Assembly: GCF_000012945.1 (NCBI RefSeq)
Contig: NC_007511.1
Coordinates: forward strand, 3,286,001-3,350,000
Origin: Burkholderia lata
GTDB lineage: Bacteria > Pseudomonadota > Gammaproteobacteria > Burkholderiales > Burkholderiaceae
Direction: 5' to 3'
DNA: 64,000 nucleotides
Position numbers and translations under genes: made by a program
The notes under the pieces: generated by a model
What the model was told of the DNA's origin: nothing
Database searches by the model: none
What the model saw: only the letters and a program-made list of their open reading frames with translations
In this document: one piece after another, positions 9,437 to 17,204 of the stretch
Layout: each line of letters begins with the position of its first letter
How positions within the stretch are numbered: position 1 is the first letter of the stretch

Positions 9437-10324
9437 TTACCCCGCGCCCAGCGCCTGCGCCAACCTGTCGATCAGCGCGCGCACGCGCCGTGGTTGCACG
9501 GCGTTGCCCGGATAGACGATCTGCAAGTCGACGTCGCCCGGCGAGAACGCGCGCAAAACTTCGACGAGCGCGCCGGACGCCAGATCCTGTTCGACGTCGA
9601 CCAGCGACTTCAGCGCAACGCCATGCCCCGCGACGCACCACGCGCGCACGAGCGAGCCATCGTTGGCCACCCGCCGGCCGCGCACCGTCACGCGCCTGAG
9701 TTCGCCATCGATGCTGAACGGCCATTCGGCATACAGGTCCGGCCCGAAGCGCATCACGATGCAGTCGTGCGCGGCGAGATCGTCCGGATGCTGCGGCGTG
9801 CCGTGCGCCGCGAGATACGCGGGCGACGCGCACACCACGCGCCGCGCGCGGCCGAGCGAACGGCTGCGCAGCGAACTGTCGGCAAGCACCCCACGGCGGA
9901 TCGCGAAATCGAGCCCCTGCCCGACGACATCGACGTAACCGTCGCCGAGATGCAGGTCGACCGTGACGCCCGGATGCTCGGCGAGGAACGCGTCGACCAC
10001 CGGCACTACCCGCTCGCGGCCGAGATCGGCCGGCGCGCTCAGGCGCACGGGGCCCGACAGCGTCTGCACGCCGAGCCGCACACGGCTTTCGAGTTCGTCG
10101 GCTTCGGCGAGCAGGCGCCGCGCGCCGTCGACGAGCGTGCGGCCTTCGTCGGTCAGGCTGATCGCTCGCGTCGTGCGCGTGAGCAGCGCCGCGCCGTAGT
10201 GGCGCTCGAGCGCGGTCAGCCGCTCGGACACGGTGGCCGGCGACAGCCCGAATTCACGGCCCGCCGCGGCCAGTCCGCCCTTCTCCACGATGCGCAGGAA
10301 CAGCGCGAGATTGTCGAGCAGCAT
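9437..10324 (-). CDS. LysR-family transcriptional regulator
   Basis: A 295-residue LysR protein starting at MLLDNLALFLRIVEKGG. The HTH covers residues 1-62 (AGREFGLSPATVSERLTALE), the effector domain the rest (YPGNAVQPRRVRALID near the C-terminus, typical of the CrgA/YafC-like group). The frame stays open upstream to 10810, but that extension lies antisense to the aldo/keto reductase and is not coding. It diverges from the aldo/keto reductase gene across 130 bp and is its likely regulator. Confidence 0.92.
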   Translation of the reverse strand: MLLDNLALFLRIVEKGGLAAAGREFGLSPATVSERLTALERHYGAALLTRTTRAISLTDEGRTLVDGARRLLAEADELESRVRLGVQTLSGPVRLSAPADLGRERVVPVVDAFLAEHPGVTVDLHLGDGYVDVVGQGLDFAIRRGVLADSSLRSRSLGRARRVVCASPAYLAAHGTPQHPDDLAAHDCIVMRFGPDLYAEWPFSIDGELRRVTVRGRRVANDGSLVRAWCVAGHGVALKSLVDVEQDLASGALVEVLRAFSPGDVDLQIVYPGNAVQPRRVRALIDRLAQALGAG

Positions 10325-10454
10325 TATTCGCCTCGTCCGAACGATATTTTCGAAGTCTGCCCAATTATCCGAAATATCCGCAAGCGATACAGTGTGGCAA
10401 CACCTGGCCACGCGGCCGCCCCTCGACACTTCGATCACCCCAAGGAAACCCGCC

Positions 10455-11492
10455 ATGGAATACCGCACCCTCGGCCGCTCCGGCCTCAAGGTTCCCGTCC
10501 TGAGCTTCGGCGCCGGCACGTTCGGCGGCACCGGCCCGCTGTTCAGCGCATGGGGCAACACGGGCGTCGACGAAGCGCGCCGCCTGATCGACATCTGCCT
10601 CGAAGCCGGCGTGAACCTGTTCGACACGGCCGACGTGTATTCGGACGGCGAATCGGAGCGCGTGCTCGGCGCCGCGATCAAGGGACGCCGCGACCAGGTG
10701 CTGATCTCGACGAAGACGGGCCTGCCGACCGGCAGCGGCCCGAACGACGCAGGCACGTCGCGCGCGCGGCTGGTCCGCGCCGTCGACCACGCACTGCGCC
10801 GCCTCGACACCGACTACATCGACCTGCTGCAACTCCATGCGTTCGATGCCAGCACGCCGGTCGAGGAAGTGATGTCGACGCTCGACGATCTCGTGCGCGC
10901 GGGCAAGCTGCGCTACATCGGCGTGTCGAACTTCGCGGGGTGGCAGATCATGAAGTCGCTGGCAGTGGCGGATCAGCACGGCTGGTCGCGTTACGTGGCG
11001 AACCAGGTCTACTACTCGCTCGTCGGCCGCGACTACGAGTGGGACCTGATGCCGCTCGGCGCCGACCAGGGGCTCGGCGCGCTCGTCTGGAGCCCGCTCG
11101 GCTGGGGCCGGCTCACCGGCAAGATCCGGCGCAATACGCCACTGCCCGAAGGCAGCCGCCTGCATGAAACGGCCAGCTTCGGGCCGCCGGTCGACGACGC
11201 GCGCCTGTACGACGTGGTCGATGCGCTCGACGCGATCGCCGAGGAAACCGGCAAGACCGTGCCGCAAATCGCGCTGAACTGGCTGCTGCAGCGCCCGACG
11301 GTATCGTCGGTGATCATCGGCGCGCGCAACGAGGAACAGCTGCGGCAGAACCTCGGCGCGGTCGGCTGGGCACTGACCGATGCGCAGGTCGCGACGCTCG
11401 ACGCGGCGAGCGCGGTGGAAGCGCCTTATCCGTACTTCCCGTATCGCCGCCAGCAGGCGTTCGCGCAACTCAATCCGCCGCTGCGCGGGTAA
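10455..11492 (+). CDS. Aldo/keto reductase
   Basis: A 345-residue NADPH-dependent aldo/keto reductase of the (beta/alpha)8 type, close to the YghZ/YajO-like group. The catalytic tetrad is visible as Asp57, Tyr62, Lys87 (STKTGLP) and His128 (LQLHAFD), with the cofactor block VIIGARNEEQL near residue 290. The ATG follows an AAGGAAAC ribosome site. It reduces aldehydes or ketones; the natural substrate is unknown. The divergent LysR probably controls it. Confidence 0.93.
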   Translation: MEYRTLGRSGLKVPVLSFGAGTFGGTGPLFSAWGNTGVDEARRLIDICLEAGVNLFDTADVYSDGESERVLGAAIKGRRDQVLISTKTGLPTGSGPNDAGTSRARLVRAVDHALRRLDTDYIDLLQLHAFDASTPVEEVMSTLDDLVRAGKLRYIGVSNFAGWQIMKSLAVADQHGWSRYVANQVYYSLVGRDYEWDLMPLGADQGLGALVWSPLGWGRLTGKIRRNTPLPEGSRLHETASFGPPVDDARLYDVVDALDAIAEETGKTVPQIALNWLLQRPTVSSVIIGARNEEQLRQNLGAVGWALTDAQVATLDAASAVEAPYPYFPYRRQQAFAQLNPPLRG

Positions 11493-11500
11493 GCGTGACG

Positions 11501-11521
11501 GCCTCCCTTTTCACGGGAGGC
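11501..11521 (+). terminator. Hairpin after aldo/keto reductase
   Basis: GCCTCCC (11501-11507), 7-nt loop, GGGAGGC (11515-11521), starting 9 bp after the stop at 11492. The stem is perfect but no long T run follows, so it is a likely but weak intrinsic terminator. Confidence 0.55.
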
Positions 11522-11589
11522 TTGCAAATTCGAGCGTTGCCCCGGAACCATCCAGACTCGACAAAACGGCGGCCAGCGTTCACATTGAC

Positions 11590-11609
11590 ATATCGGTAAA
11601 TCTCGATAT
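11590..11609. promoter_or_regulatory. ArsR-type operator O1, ATATCG-N8-CGATAT
   Basis: A perfect 6+8+6 inverted repeat directly upstream of the repressor start at 11621. An identical architecture recurs at 11938-11957 before the downstream oxidoreductase. Position in the core promoter implies autorepression by the product of 11621-11923. Confidence 0.72.
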
Positions 11610-11620
11610 ACTCGCTGCCC

Positions 11621-11923
11621 ATGGAATTGCTCGACATCTTCAAAGCCCTCTCGAACCGGACACGCCTTGAAATCCTGCAGGGTTTGAAGGATCCCGTGAA
11701 GAACTTCCCGCCGCAGGATGAAGGGGACGTTCATACGGTGGGCGTCTGCGTCAGCAGTATTCAGGAAGGCGTCGGGCTGTCGCAGTCGACGGTGTCCGAT
11801 TACCTTGCGACGCTGCAACGAGCAGGCCTGGTGGAAGTCAGGCGCATCGGCCAGTGGACCTACTACAAGCGCAACGAAGCAGCCATCAGCGCGCTGGCCA
11901 GGACCATCGGGAAAGACCTGTAA
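11621..11923 (+). CDS. ArsR-family HTH repressor
   Basis: A 100-residue winged-helix repressor: HTH at about residues 46-70 ([20 protein letters not shown]), wing QWTYYKR. It carries [20 protein letters not shown] with a single Cys43, which could be a redox or electrophile sensor. The gene is bracketed by two copies of the same 20-bp operator and is followed 61 bp later by a quinone-oxidoreductase-like gene, so the module looks like a self-regulated response to an electrophile or quinone. Sensor chemistry is inference. Confidence 0.88.
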   Translation: MELLDIFKALSNRTRLEILQGLKDPVKNFPPQDEGDVHTVGVCVSSIQEGVGLSQSTVSDYLATLQRAGLVEVRRIGQWTYYKRNEAAISALARTIGKDL

Positions 11924-11937
11924 TTTTTTGCCCCATG

Positions 11938-11957
11938 ATATCGATAATTCCCGATAT
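11938..11957. promoter_or_regulatory. ArsR-type operator O2, ATATCG-N8-CGATAT
   Basis: Second copy of the operator, extended to a 22-bp symmetry by flanking G (11937) and C (11958). It lies between the repressor stop (11923) and the oxidoreductase start (11985), indicating that the oxidoreductase has its own repressible promoter rather than depending only on read-through. Confidence 0.72.
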
Positions 11958-11984
11958 CCCTTTTTATCGAAACGAGGATATGCA

Positions 11985-12986
11985 ATGAAAGCGCTGTTGC
12001 TCAAGTCATTTGGCGGCCCGGAATCATTCGAACTGGGCGACGTGCCCAAGCCGGTGCCGCACGCGGGACAAGTCCTGGTCCGGGTCCATGCCACCTCCAT
12101 CAACCCATTGGATTACCAGGTCCGACGGGGTGATTATCCGGACCTGGTGCCACTTCCGGCCATTACCGGACACGACGTATCGGGTGTGGTCGAAGCCGTC
12201 GGGCCGGGTGTGACGGCCTTCTCGCCGGGAGACGAGGTCTGGTGCACCCCGCAAATCTTCGACGGGCCTGGCAGCTATGCCGAGTACCACGTGGCTGCCG
12301 AAAGCATCGTCGGGAAGAAGCCGCCGTCGCTGAGCCATCTCGAGGCGGCAAGCCTGACGCTGGTTGGCGGGACCGTTTGGGAAGCACTGGTCGTGCGTGC
12401 GGCGCTGCGCGTGGGGGAAAGCATTCTGGTACACGGCGGCGCGGGAGGCGTCGGCCATGTGGCGATCCAGCTCGCCAAAGCCATCGGCGCAAGGGTGTTC
12501 ACGACCGTGCGCGAAGCAAACGTCGAGTTCGCCCGAAGCCTGGGTGCGGATGTGGTCATCGACTACGAAAAGGACGATTACGTCGACGCCGTCATGCGAG
12601 ACACCGGTGGCCGCGGCGTCGACGTCGTGTTCGACACCATCGGCGGCAACACCCTGTCGCGCAGCCCCGATGCGCTCGCCCAGCTTGGCCGCGTCGTCAC
12701 GATCGTGGACATCGCCCAGCCGCAAAACGTCATTCAGGCCTGGGGCAAGAACGCGAGCTATCACTTCGTGTTCACGCGACAAAACCGCGGCAAGCTGGAT
12801 GAGTTGAGCGCGTTGATCGAGCGTGGACAGCTGCGGCCACACGTGGGTGCGGTCTATTCCCTTGCCGACGTTCCGCTCGCGCACGCGCTGCTCGAACGCC
12901 CCAACAACGGGGTTCGAGGAAAGATCGCGATTGCAGTCGAGCCGTCGGCTCATTCCGAACATGGTGGCGGCACCCAAGGGGCGTGA
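11985..12986 (+). CDS. NADPH:quinone oxidoreductase-like MDR-family protein
   Basis: A 333-residue medium-chain dehydrogenase/reductase. It has the GroES-like domain with [15 protein letters not shown] (from residue 62) and a Rossmann fold with [15 protein letters not shown] (151-165). The four-Cys structural zinc loop of true alcohol dehydrogenases is absent, so it is a zeta-crystallin/quinone-reductase type enzyme that reduces quinones or enals. The start is set by GAGGATATGCA just upstream. It is regulated with the preceding ArsR-like gene through matching operators. Confidence 0.92.
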   Translation: MKALLLKSFGGPESFELGDVPKPVPHAGQVLVRVHATSINPLDYQVRRGDYPDLVPLPAITGHDVSGVVEAVGPGVTAFSPGDEVWCTPQIFDGPGSYAEYHVAAESIVGKKPPSLSHLEAASLTLVGGTVWEALVVRAALRVGESILVHGGAGGVGHVAIQLAKAIGARVFTTVREANVEFARSLGADVVIDYEKDDYVDAVMRDTGGRGVDVVFDTIGGNTLSRSPDALAQLGRVVTIVDIAQPQNVIQAWGKNASYHFVFTRQNRGKLDELSALIERGQLRPHVGAVYSLADVPLAHALLERPNNGVRGKIAIAVEPSAHSEHGGGTQGA

Positions 12987-13269
12987 TCTTTTTCTTGCAT
13001 GTTGACCGTAGCGAGTGGCGCGGGATTCGCGGTGAGTCGCGAGCATCAGGGTTGCACGGGGGCTGAACCCGACAGACCCAAGCGCAGCCGACGCGATCAC
13101 CGCAGGTTCTGACGGACGGCCAACAGCGCGAGAATCGTGCGGATCGTGGCACCATGAAATGCCGACGTCATGGGCCTACCCATGGGGCCTCGAACTTCCT
13201 ATCGTAGAGACCTGCGACGCGCCTGCCGGATCGGCGGCGCGCCCTCTTCTCATCGACAGGTCCGCCAAC

Positions 13270-13746
13270 ATGAACGCCAACGACACCGGACTGACCGTAC
13301 GCGCGGTCACGGAAAACGACTACGACCAGTGGCTGCCGCTGTGGGACGGCTATAACCGCTTCTACGGCCGCTTCGACGACACGGCGCTGCCGCTGCGGGT
13401 CACACAACTCACGTGGTCGCGCTTCTTCGACGGTTACGAACCCGTGCACGCGTTCGTCGCGGAGCGCGACGACAGGCTCGTCGGACTCGTGCATTTCCTG
13501 TATCACCGCAGCACGACGCACATCGGGCCGACCTGCTACCTGCAGGACCTGTTCACGCTCGACAGCGAGCGCGGCAAGGGCGTCGGCCGCGCGCTGATCG
13601 AAGCCGTGTACGAGGCCGCGCGTGCGCATCGCGCCGAACGCGTGTACTGGCAGACACACGAGACGAATCACACGGCGATGCGGCTCTACGACACCGTCGC
13701 GGCAAAGCCGGGGGCTGTGCTCTACCGGAAGGAGTTGTCGCGCTGA
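13270..13746 (+). CDS. GNAT-family N-acetyltransferase
   Basis: A 158-residue acetyl-CoA dependent N-acetyltransferase. The acetyl-CoA loop is SERGKGVGRALIEAVYE (about residues 110-126), preceded by the strand TCYLQDLFTLD. The MNANDTGLTV start is preferred over a longer frame because it matches domain length. Acceptor substrate unknown; the YWQTHETNHTAMRLYD ending is common in GNATs acting on small amines. It converges on the methyltransferase gene across a strong hairpin. Confidence 0.9.
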   Translation: MNANDTGLTVRAVTENDYDQWLPLWDGYNRFYGRFDDTALPLRVTQLTWSRFFDGYEPVHAFVAERDDRLVGLVHFLYHRSTTHIGPTCYLQDLFTLDSERGKGVGRALIEAVYEAARAHRAERVYWQTHETNHTAMRLYDTVAAKPGAVLYRKELSR

Positions 13747-13842
13747 GCGGAACGGCGAAACGTGGGCAAGCGCCATGTCACGGATTACCCGGCCCGATTG
13801 AAGGCCACGATCGCTTCCGGGAACAGCCGCTTCGGCAAACCC

Positions 13843-13901
13843 GGTAGCCCCGGGGATACAGGATCATCCTTTCGGTCGGTTGTTGTGTCCCCGGGGCTAC
13901 C
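13843..13901. terminator. Large hairpin between convergent genes (bidirectional terminator candidate)
   Basis: GGTAGCCCCGGGGATACA (13843-13860) pairs with TGTGTCCCCGGGGCTACC (13884-13901), 17 of 18 positions, with a 23-nt loop. It ends 3 bp from the stop of the minus-strand methyltransferase. No T tract follows on either strand, so the mechanism is uncertain. Confidence 0.55.
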
Positions 13902-13904
13902 AAA

Positions 13905-14630
13905 TCAATCCATCGGCCGCGCCTTGACCCACAAAAACAGCGGCACGCGCGCCCACTGCTTCAACTGGTCCGTATCCGCCTGATCGGGCGGCGGCTCGCG
14001 CAGCGACACGATCGCGAACCCGGCCGCTTCCAGCGCTTCCATGTACGCCTGCAGCGGCAGCGACCAGCCCGCGAAGTGCATCGACAGCCCGTCGCGCGTT
14101 TCCACGCCGTCGAAGTGCTCGCGCCCGAAATAGCTACCCTTCAGCACGAACGGCGCATCGGGTTGCGGCCCCGCGAAGCTGCCACGATCGCGGAATGGGT
14201 GCACGAGCGAGATGAACAACGTCCCGCCCGGTTTCAGCACGCGGCGCGCTTCGTTCAACGCACGCTGCATGTCGTCGAGGTCCATCAGTACGTTGTACGC
14301 CATCACGAGATCGAAGCTGGCCGCGTCGAACGGCAGCGACGCCGCGTCGGCCAGCTCGTAGCGATGTGCGGAATCCGCGTGACGCGCGGCGTCGAGCATC
14401 GCGGGCACCACGTCGGTCGCGGTCACGTCGTAGCCGAGCGCCTTCAGCTCGCGGCTCACGCGGCCTTCGCCGCAGCCAATCTCCAGCGCGCGGCCGGTGT
14501 CGCGACCGATATACGCCGCGAGCCCCGCGCGGTATTTCCAGAACGCATCGTGCCCCGGCTTGCCGGCCCAGCCGATCCATTGGTCGGCAACCTGTGTCCA
14601 GTGTTCGGTGATGGCTGTCGTGTCGGTCAT
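13905..14630 (-). CDS. Class I SAM-dependent methyltransferase
   Basis: A 241-residue methyltransferase (Methyltransf_11 type). Motif I is LEIGCGEGRVSREL (about 49-62), the acidic residue follows in TATDVVPAMLD, and motif IV is FDLVMAYNVLMDLDD. The start MTDTTAITEHWTQVADQW gives the usual length. Substrate unknown; small-molecule methylation is likely. It stands alone, converging with the acetyltransferase. Confidence 0.9.
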   Translation of the reverse strand: MTDTTAITEHWTQVADQWIGWAGKPGHDAFWKYRAGLAAYIGRDTGRALEIGCGEGRVSRELKALGYDVTATDVVPAMLDAARHADSAHRYELADAASLPFDAASFDLVMAYNVLMDLDDMQRALNEARRVLKPGGTLFISLVHPFRDRGSFAGPQPDAPFVLKGSYFGREHFDGVETRDGLSMHFAGWSLPLQAYMEALEAAGFAIVSLREPPPDQADTDQLKQWARVPLFLWVKARPMD

Positions 14631-14823
14631 GCGCGCTCCCGTCCGGCGTTCGTCGTTGGCCCAGGATGCGCATGGTAAGCCGAAGCGGCGGCACGTGTGA
14701 GCGGGGTGCGCCGCGCAGCCGGTTTCCGTTTCCGGCGGCGACGTTCTACAGTGACATAAAACAATCTGCGCCGCCGCGCGTCGCTGCCGCTCGTCGATGC
14801 GCACCCGATTCCGAGGAAATCCC

Positions 14824-15831
14824 ATGCCGAGCATCCTGGCCACGCCCGCCAATCTCCCGCCCAGCCCCGTCGCGTCGGAAACGCGCATGGTGCACGACGT
14901 CGCCACGCTGAAGCCGTCCGACTATCGTTCGGCGGACGGCGCGTCGTGGGTCATCTCCACCCTCACGCCGGCCGCGGACAGCGGCACGAACGTGACCGGC
15001 ACGACGTACTTCGACACCGCGAAAGGCCAGACCGTCCCGGTGCCCGACGCGCGACGCCGCTATGCGAATCGCGGCACGTGGCAGGTCGTCGCGAGTTCGA
15101 GCCCGTCCGTGCCGGCCACCGGCCGCTACGACTGGCTGACGCTCGCGTGGCTGCCGATCAACCGGCGGCCGCTGCCCCAGACGCCCGAACACCTGTATTC
15201 GCCGTTCATTCGCGGCGGCACGATCGTGTATCGCTGGAATCCGGCGGCGGAAGGCGGCGAGCAGTTCGGCAACGTGCGGATGATCTTTCCGGAATGGACG
15301 CAGCAGGTGGCCGATGCGTTGCGGGCTGCGCCAGCGGCGTCGCCGGACGGGGCCAGCGCGTCGGCCGTATCGTCGGCGCTCGATCGCCTGAAAGCGGACA
15401 CGAATCCGATGACCGCCGTGCTCGACTTCAGCGATGCACTGCGCGATGAACCGGTCGAGCGGATCGTCGCGCGGCTGCCGGAGCTGCTGCGGGTGAAGGA
15501 TCTGCACGAACTGTCGGCGATCGTGTTCCTGTGCCTCGCCGGATCGCGCGCGGAAGACCGGCCGCGCTTCGCTGAAATGATCAACGGGTCGATCGCATCG
15601 ACCGACGACAGCGCGCGGCTGCTCGCGATCGCGTATGGCGCATTCGCGGCCGGCCGGGCGCGGCCTTATCCGTTCAACGACGCGGGGCAGACGGCGCGTA
15701 TCAACGACGTGTTCGGTGCGTTGAAGCGGCGGACGGCGGTACTCAATGTGCCGGTCGGAGAAGGCTCGCCCTGGTATGAGTTCTTCACCGCGTATCGGCT
15801 TGGCGGGGCAGTGTCCGGCAACGGACAGTGA
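14824..15831 (+). CDS. Protein of unknown function, 335 aa
   Basis: I do not recognise this family. The start at ATGCCGAGC has a good GAGGAAAT ribosome site. There is no signal peptide or membrane segment. Residues 30-165 look like a beta-rich domain (SWVISTLTPAADSGTN, GRYDWLTLAWLPINRRP, GGTIVYRWNP); residues 165-335 are helical and Ala-rich (PVERIVARLPELLRVKDL, SSALDRLKADT). Third-position GC and length support a real gene. It diverges from the methyltransferase across 193 bp and precedes a DUF4410 lipoprotein by 221 bp; neither neighbour suggests a role. Confidence 0.8.
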   Translation: MPSILATPANLPPSPVASETRMVHDVATLKPSDYRSADGASWVISTLTPAADSGTNVTGTTYFDTAKGQTVPVPDARRRYANRGTWQVVASSSPSVPATGRYDWLTLAWLPINRRPLPQTPEHLYSPFIRGGTIVYRWNPAAEGGEQFGNVRMIFPEWTQQVADALRAAPAASPDGASASAVSSALDRLKADTNPMTAVLDFSDALRDEPVERIVARLPELLRVKDLHELSAIVFLCLAGSRAEDRPRFAEMINGSIASTDDSARLLAIAYGAFAAGRARPYPFNDAGQTARINDVFGALKRRTAVLNVPVGEGSPWYEFFTAYRLGGAVSGNGQ

Positions 15832-15943
15832 TCGCCCACCGAGGTCAGCCCCGCGACAGCAAGATCCGATCACCGGTATCCGAAACCTCTCGCAACTCGG
15901 TTGCCCGGTTTTTCATCGGCGCATAACGCCGCGACGAATAAAT

Positions 15944-15988
15944 GCCGATTCGGCTTTCGATCTATTCGACCTTTGGTATCGAATCGGC
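15944..15988. promoter_or_regulatory. 9-bp inverted repeat in promoter of DUF4410 lipoprotein
   Basis: GCCGATTCG (15944-15952) and CGAATCGGC (15980-15988), 27 bp apart. The second arm lies just upstream of a TAGATT -10-like hexamer (15995-16000). A regulator site is plausible. Confidence 0.4.
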
Positions 15989-16052
15989 CCGTGCTAGATT
16001 TCCGCCCGGCCAAAGAGCCATTTCAAATAACCCGAACTAAAAAGACCAAATC

Positions 16053-16643
16053 ATGAAATCCGTATTCCGTCATGCCGCGCTGGCATTGGTGACGATCAGC
16101 TTCCTGTCGGGCTGCGCGAGCAGCGTGACACGCGAGGCCAGCGATCAGCCGGGGGCGATCGCGACTGCATCGACGCCCAAATTCGGCACGAAGCCCGTGA
16201 TCGTGAATGTCACGCTCGACAATGCCGCGCAGGAAGCGCTGAAAGACAATCTGAAATTCAGCCCCGACAACCTGAAAGGGAAAATCGAAAGCGCACTGGC
16301 CGCACGCAAGCTGCTGGCAACGGCCGGTTCGACCGATGCGATGCACCTGAACGTCGAAGTCACCGGCATTCGCGTGCGATCGAGTTTCTCGGCCGTCATG
16401 TTCGGCTTCATGGCCGGCAACGATCACGTCGACGGCACCGTGACGCTCACCGATGCCGACAATCATCCGGTCGACCGCTTCAAGGTGTCGGCATCGTATG
16501 CGCTCGGCGGTATCGCCGGCATCGACAGCCTGCGCATGGACTGGCTGTACGAGAAATTCACCGAGAAGACGCTCGCGACGCTCGATCCGGTGACCGCGGC
16601 CACGCAGGCCGACACGGCACCGGCAGCATCGAAGAAGCTGTAA
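16053..16643 (+). CDS. DUF4410 domain lipoprotein
   Basis: A 196-residue lipoprotein with signal and lipobox LSGC (Cys at about residue 22). The body matches the DUF4410 pattern: an N-terminal KPVIVNVTLDN strand and the later signature RSSFSAVMFGFMAGNDHVDGTVTL then DRFKVSASYALGG. It is predicted to sit in the inner leaflet of the outer membrane or in the periplasm. DUF4410 proteins have no settled function. It is a single transcription unit. Confidence 0.85.
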   Translation: MKSVFRHAALALVTISFLSGCASSVTREASDQPGAIATASTPKFGTKPVIVNVTLDNAAQEALKDNLKFSPDNLKGKIESALAARKLLATAGSTDAMHLNVEVTGIRVRSSFSAVMFGFMAGNDHVDGTVTLTDADNHPVDRFKVSASYALGGIAGIDSLRMDWLYEKFTEKTLATLDPVTAATQADTAPAASKKL

Positions 16644-16878
16644 GACCCGACGCCCGACGAATCGCGGATGCGCGGCCCGTCGGGTAACGGCGGTGGATCA
16701 CATGCCACCGCCAGCGAATGGTCTCGTCGGTCGCGAACCGACCGCCATGCGATGCGCGAGTGAGTGCCCTGTGTTCGCATCTGGCAGCGGTCCTGTTCCG
16801 TTTAGTCAGCCGATATCAATCGGATCGCGGCCGCGCCCACCGACCGCCACAAGACACTCACGCCCGCTCGCACGGCGA
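16644..16878. other. Gene-free stretch after DUF4410 lipoprotein
   Basis: No credible coding frame, RNA gene or strong hairpin seen. Short open frames here lack a ribosome site and codon bias. Confidence 0.6.
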
Positions 16879-16912
16879 TAAAAAAGCGGCCGCTCGCGGG
16901 AGGAGCGGCCGT
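16879..16912 (-). terminator. Strong intrinsic terminator on the minus strand
   Basis: Read on the minus strand: CGGCCGCTC, 7-nt loop, GAGCGGCCG, one base, then TTTTTT (complement of 16880-16885). The stem is perfect with 9 GC-rich pairs. No annotated gene runs into it: the nearest minus-strand gene downstream of 17.2 kb in this direction starts at 18969 and ends at 18052. A transcript starting between 16.9 and 18.0 kb is implied. Confidence 0.8.
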
Positions 16913-16998
16913 CAAGGAAAGATCCCTGTTCGGGATGCCGGAGGACACCACATCTCACCGGTATGCGTATTGTTGACGACCGCTATTCCGCTGACCAT
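16912..16998 (-). ncRNA. Candidate small RNA or 28-codon micro-ORF ending at the terminator
   Basis: On the minus strand a 28-codon frame (starts MVSGIAVVNN, contains EMWCPP) stops with TGA exactly at the base of the terminator at 16912. It lacks a clear ribosome site, so the transcript may be non-coding; a second overlapping 24-codon frame begins upstream. The stop-terminator abutment argues for a short transcription unit. Whether it is sRNA, peptide or UTR is undetermined. Confidence 0.35.
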
Positions 16999-17012
16999 CA
17001 GACTGGTCTGAT
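16997..17012. promoter_or_regulatory. 16-bp palindrome ATCAGAC-TG-GTCTGAT
   Basis: A perfect 7+2+7 palindrome overlapping the start of the candidate minus-strand micro-ORF and lying about 190 bp upstream of the plus-strand thioredoxin-fusion gene. Symmetry and length fit a dimeric repressor site (GntR or TetR-like); regulator unknown. The rest of 17013-17204 shows no gene. Confidence 0.45.
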
Positions 17013-17204
17013 TCGCGGCCCTTCCGCATGAAAATCACGCAGTCCTGATCCACGCGCGTTCACCGAATCCGCAACGCGCCGTTACGTTCTCGACGGGAAC
17101 CCCCATACGCGGCAACCTGTCGAATCGCCGCACGACCGTCGACGGCTTCATCGCCGTGGCGGACAATCCCCTCTCCAGCCCCGCTCGATCACGTCCGCCC
17201 TTTC

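Noticed and set aside
9308..11167. 619-codon plus-strand open frame
   Set aside because: Runs antisense to a LysR gene and out of frame with the aldo/keto reductase; composition is a GC artefact.
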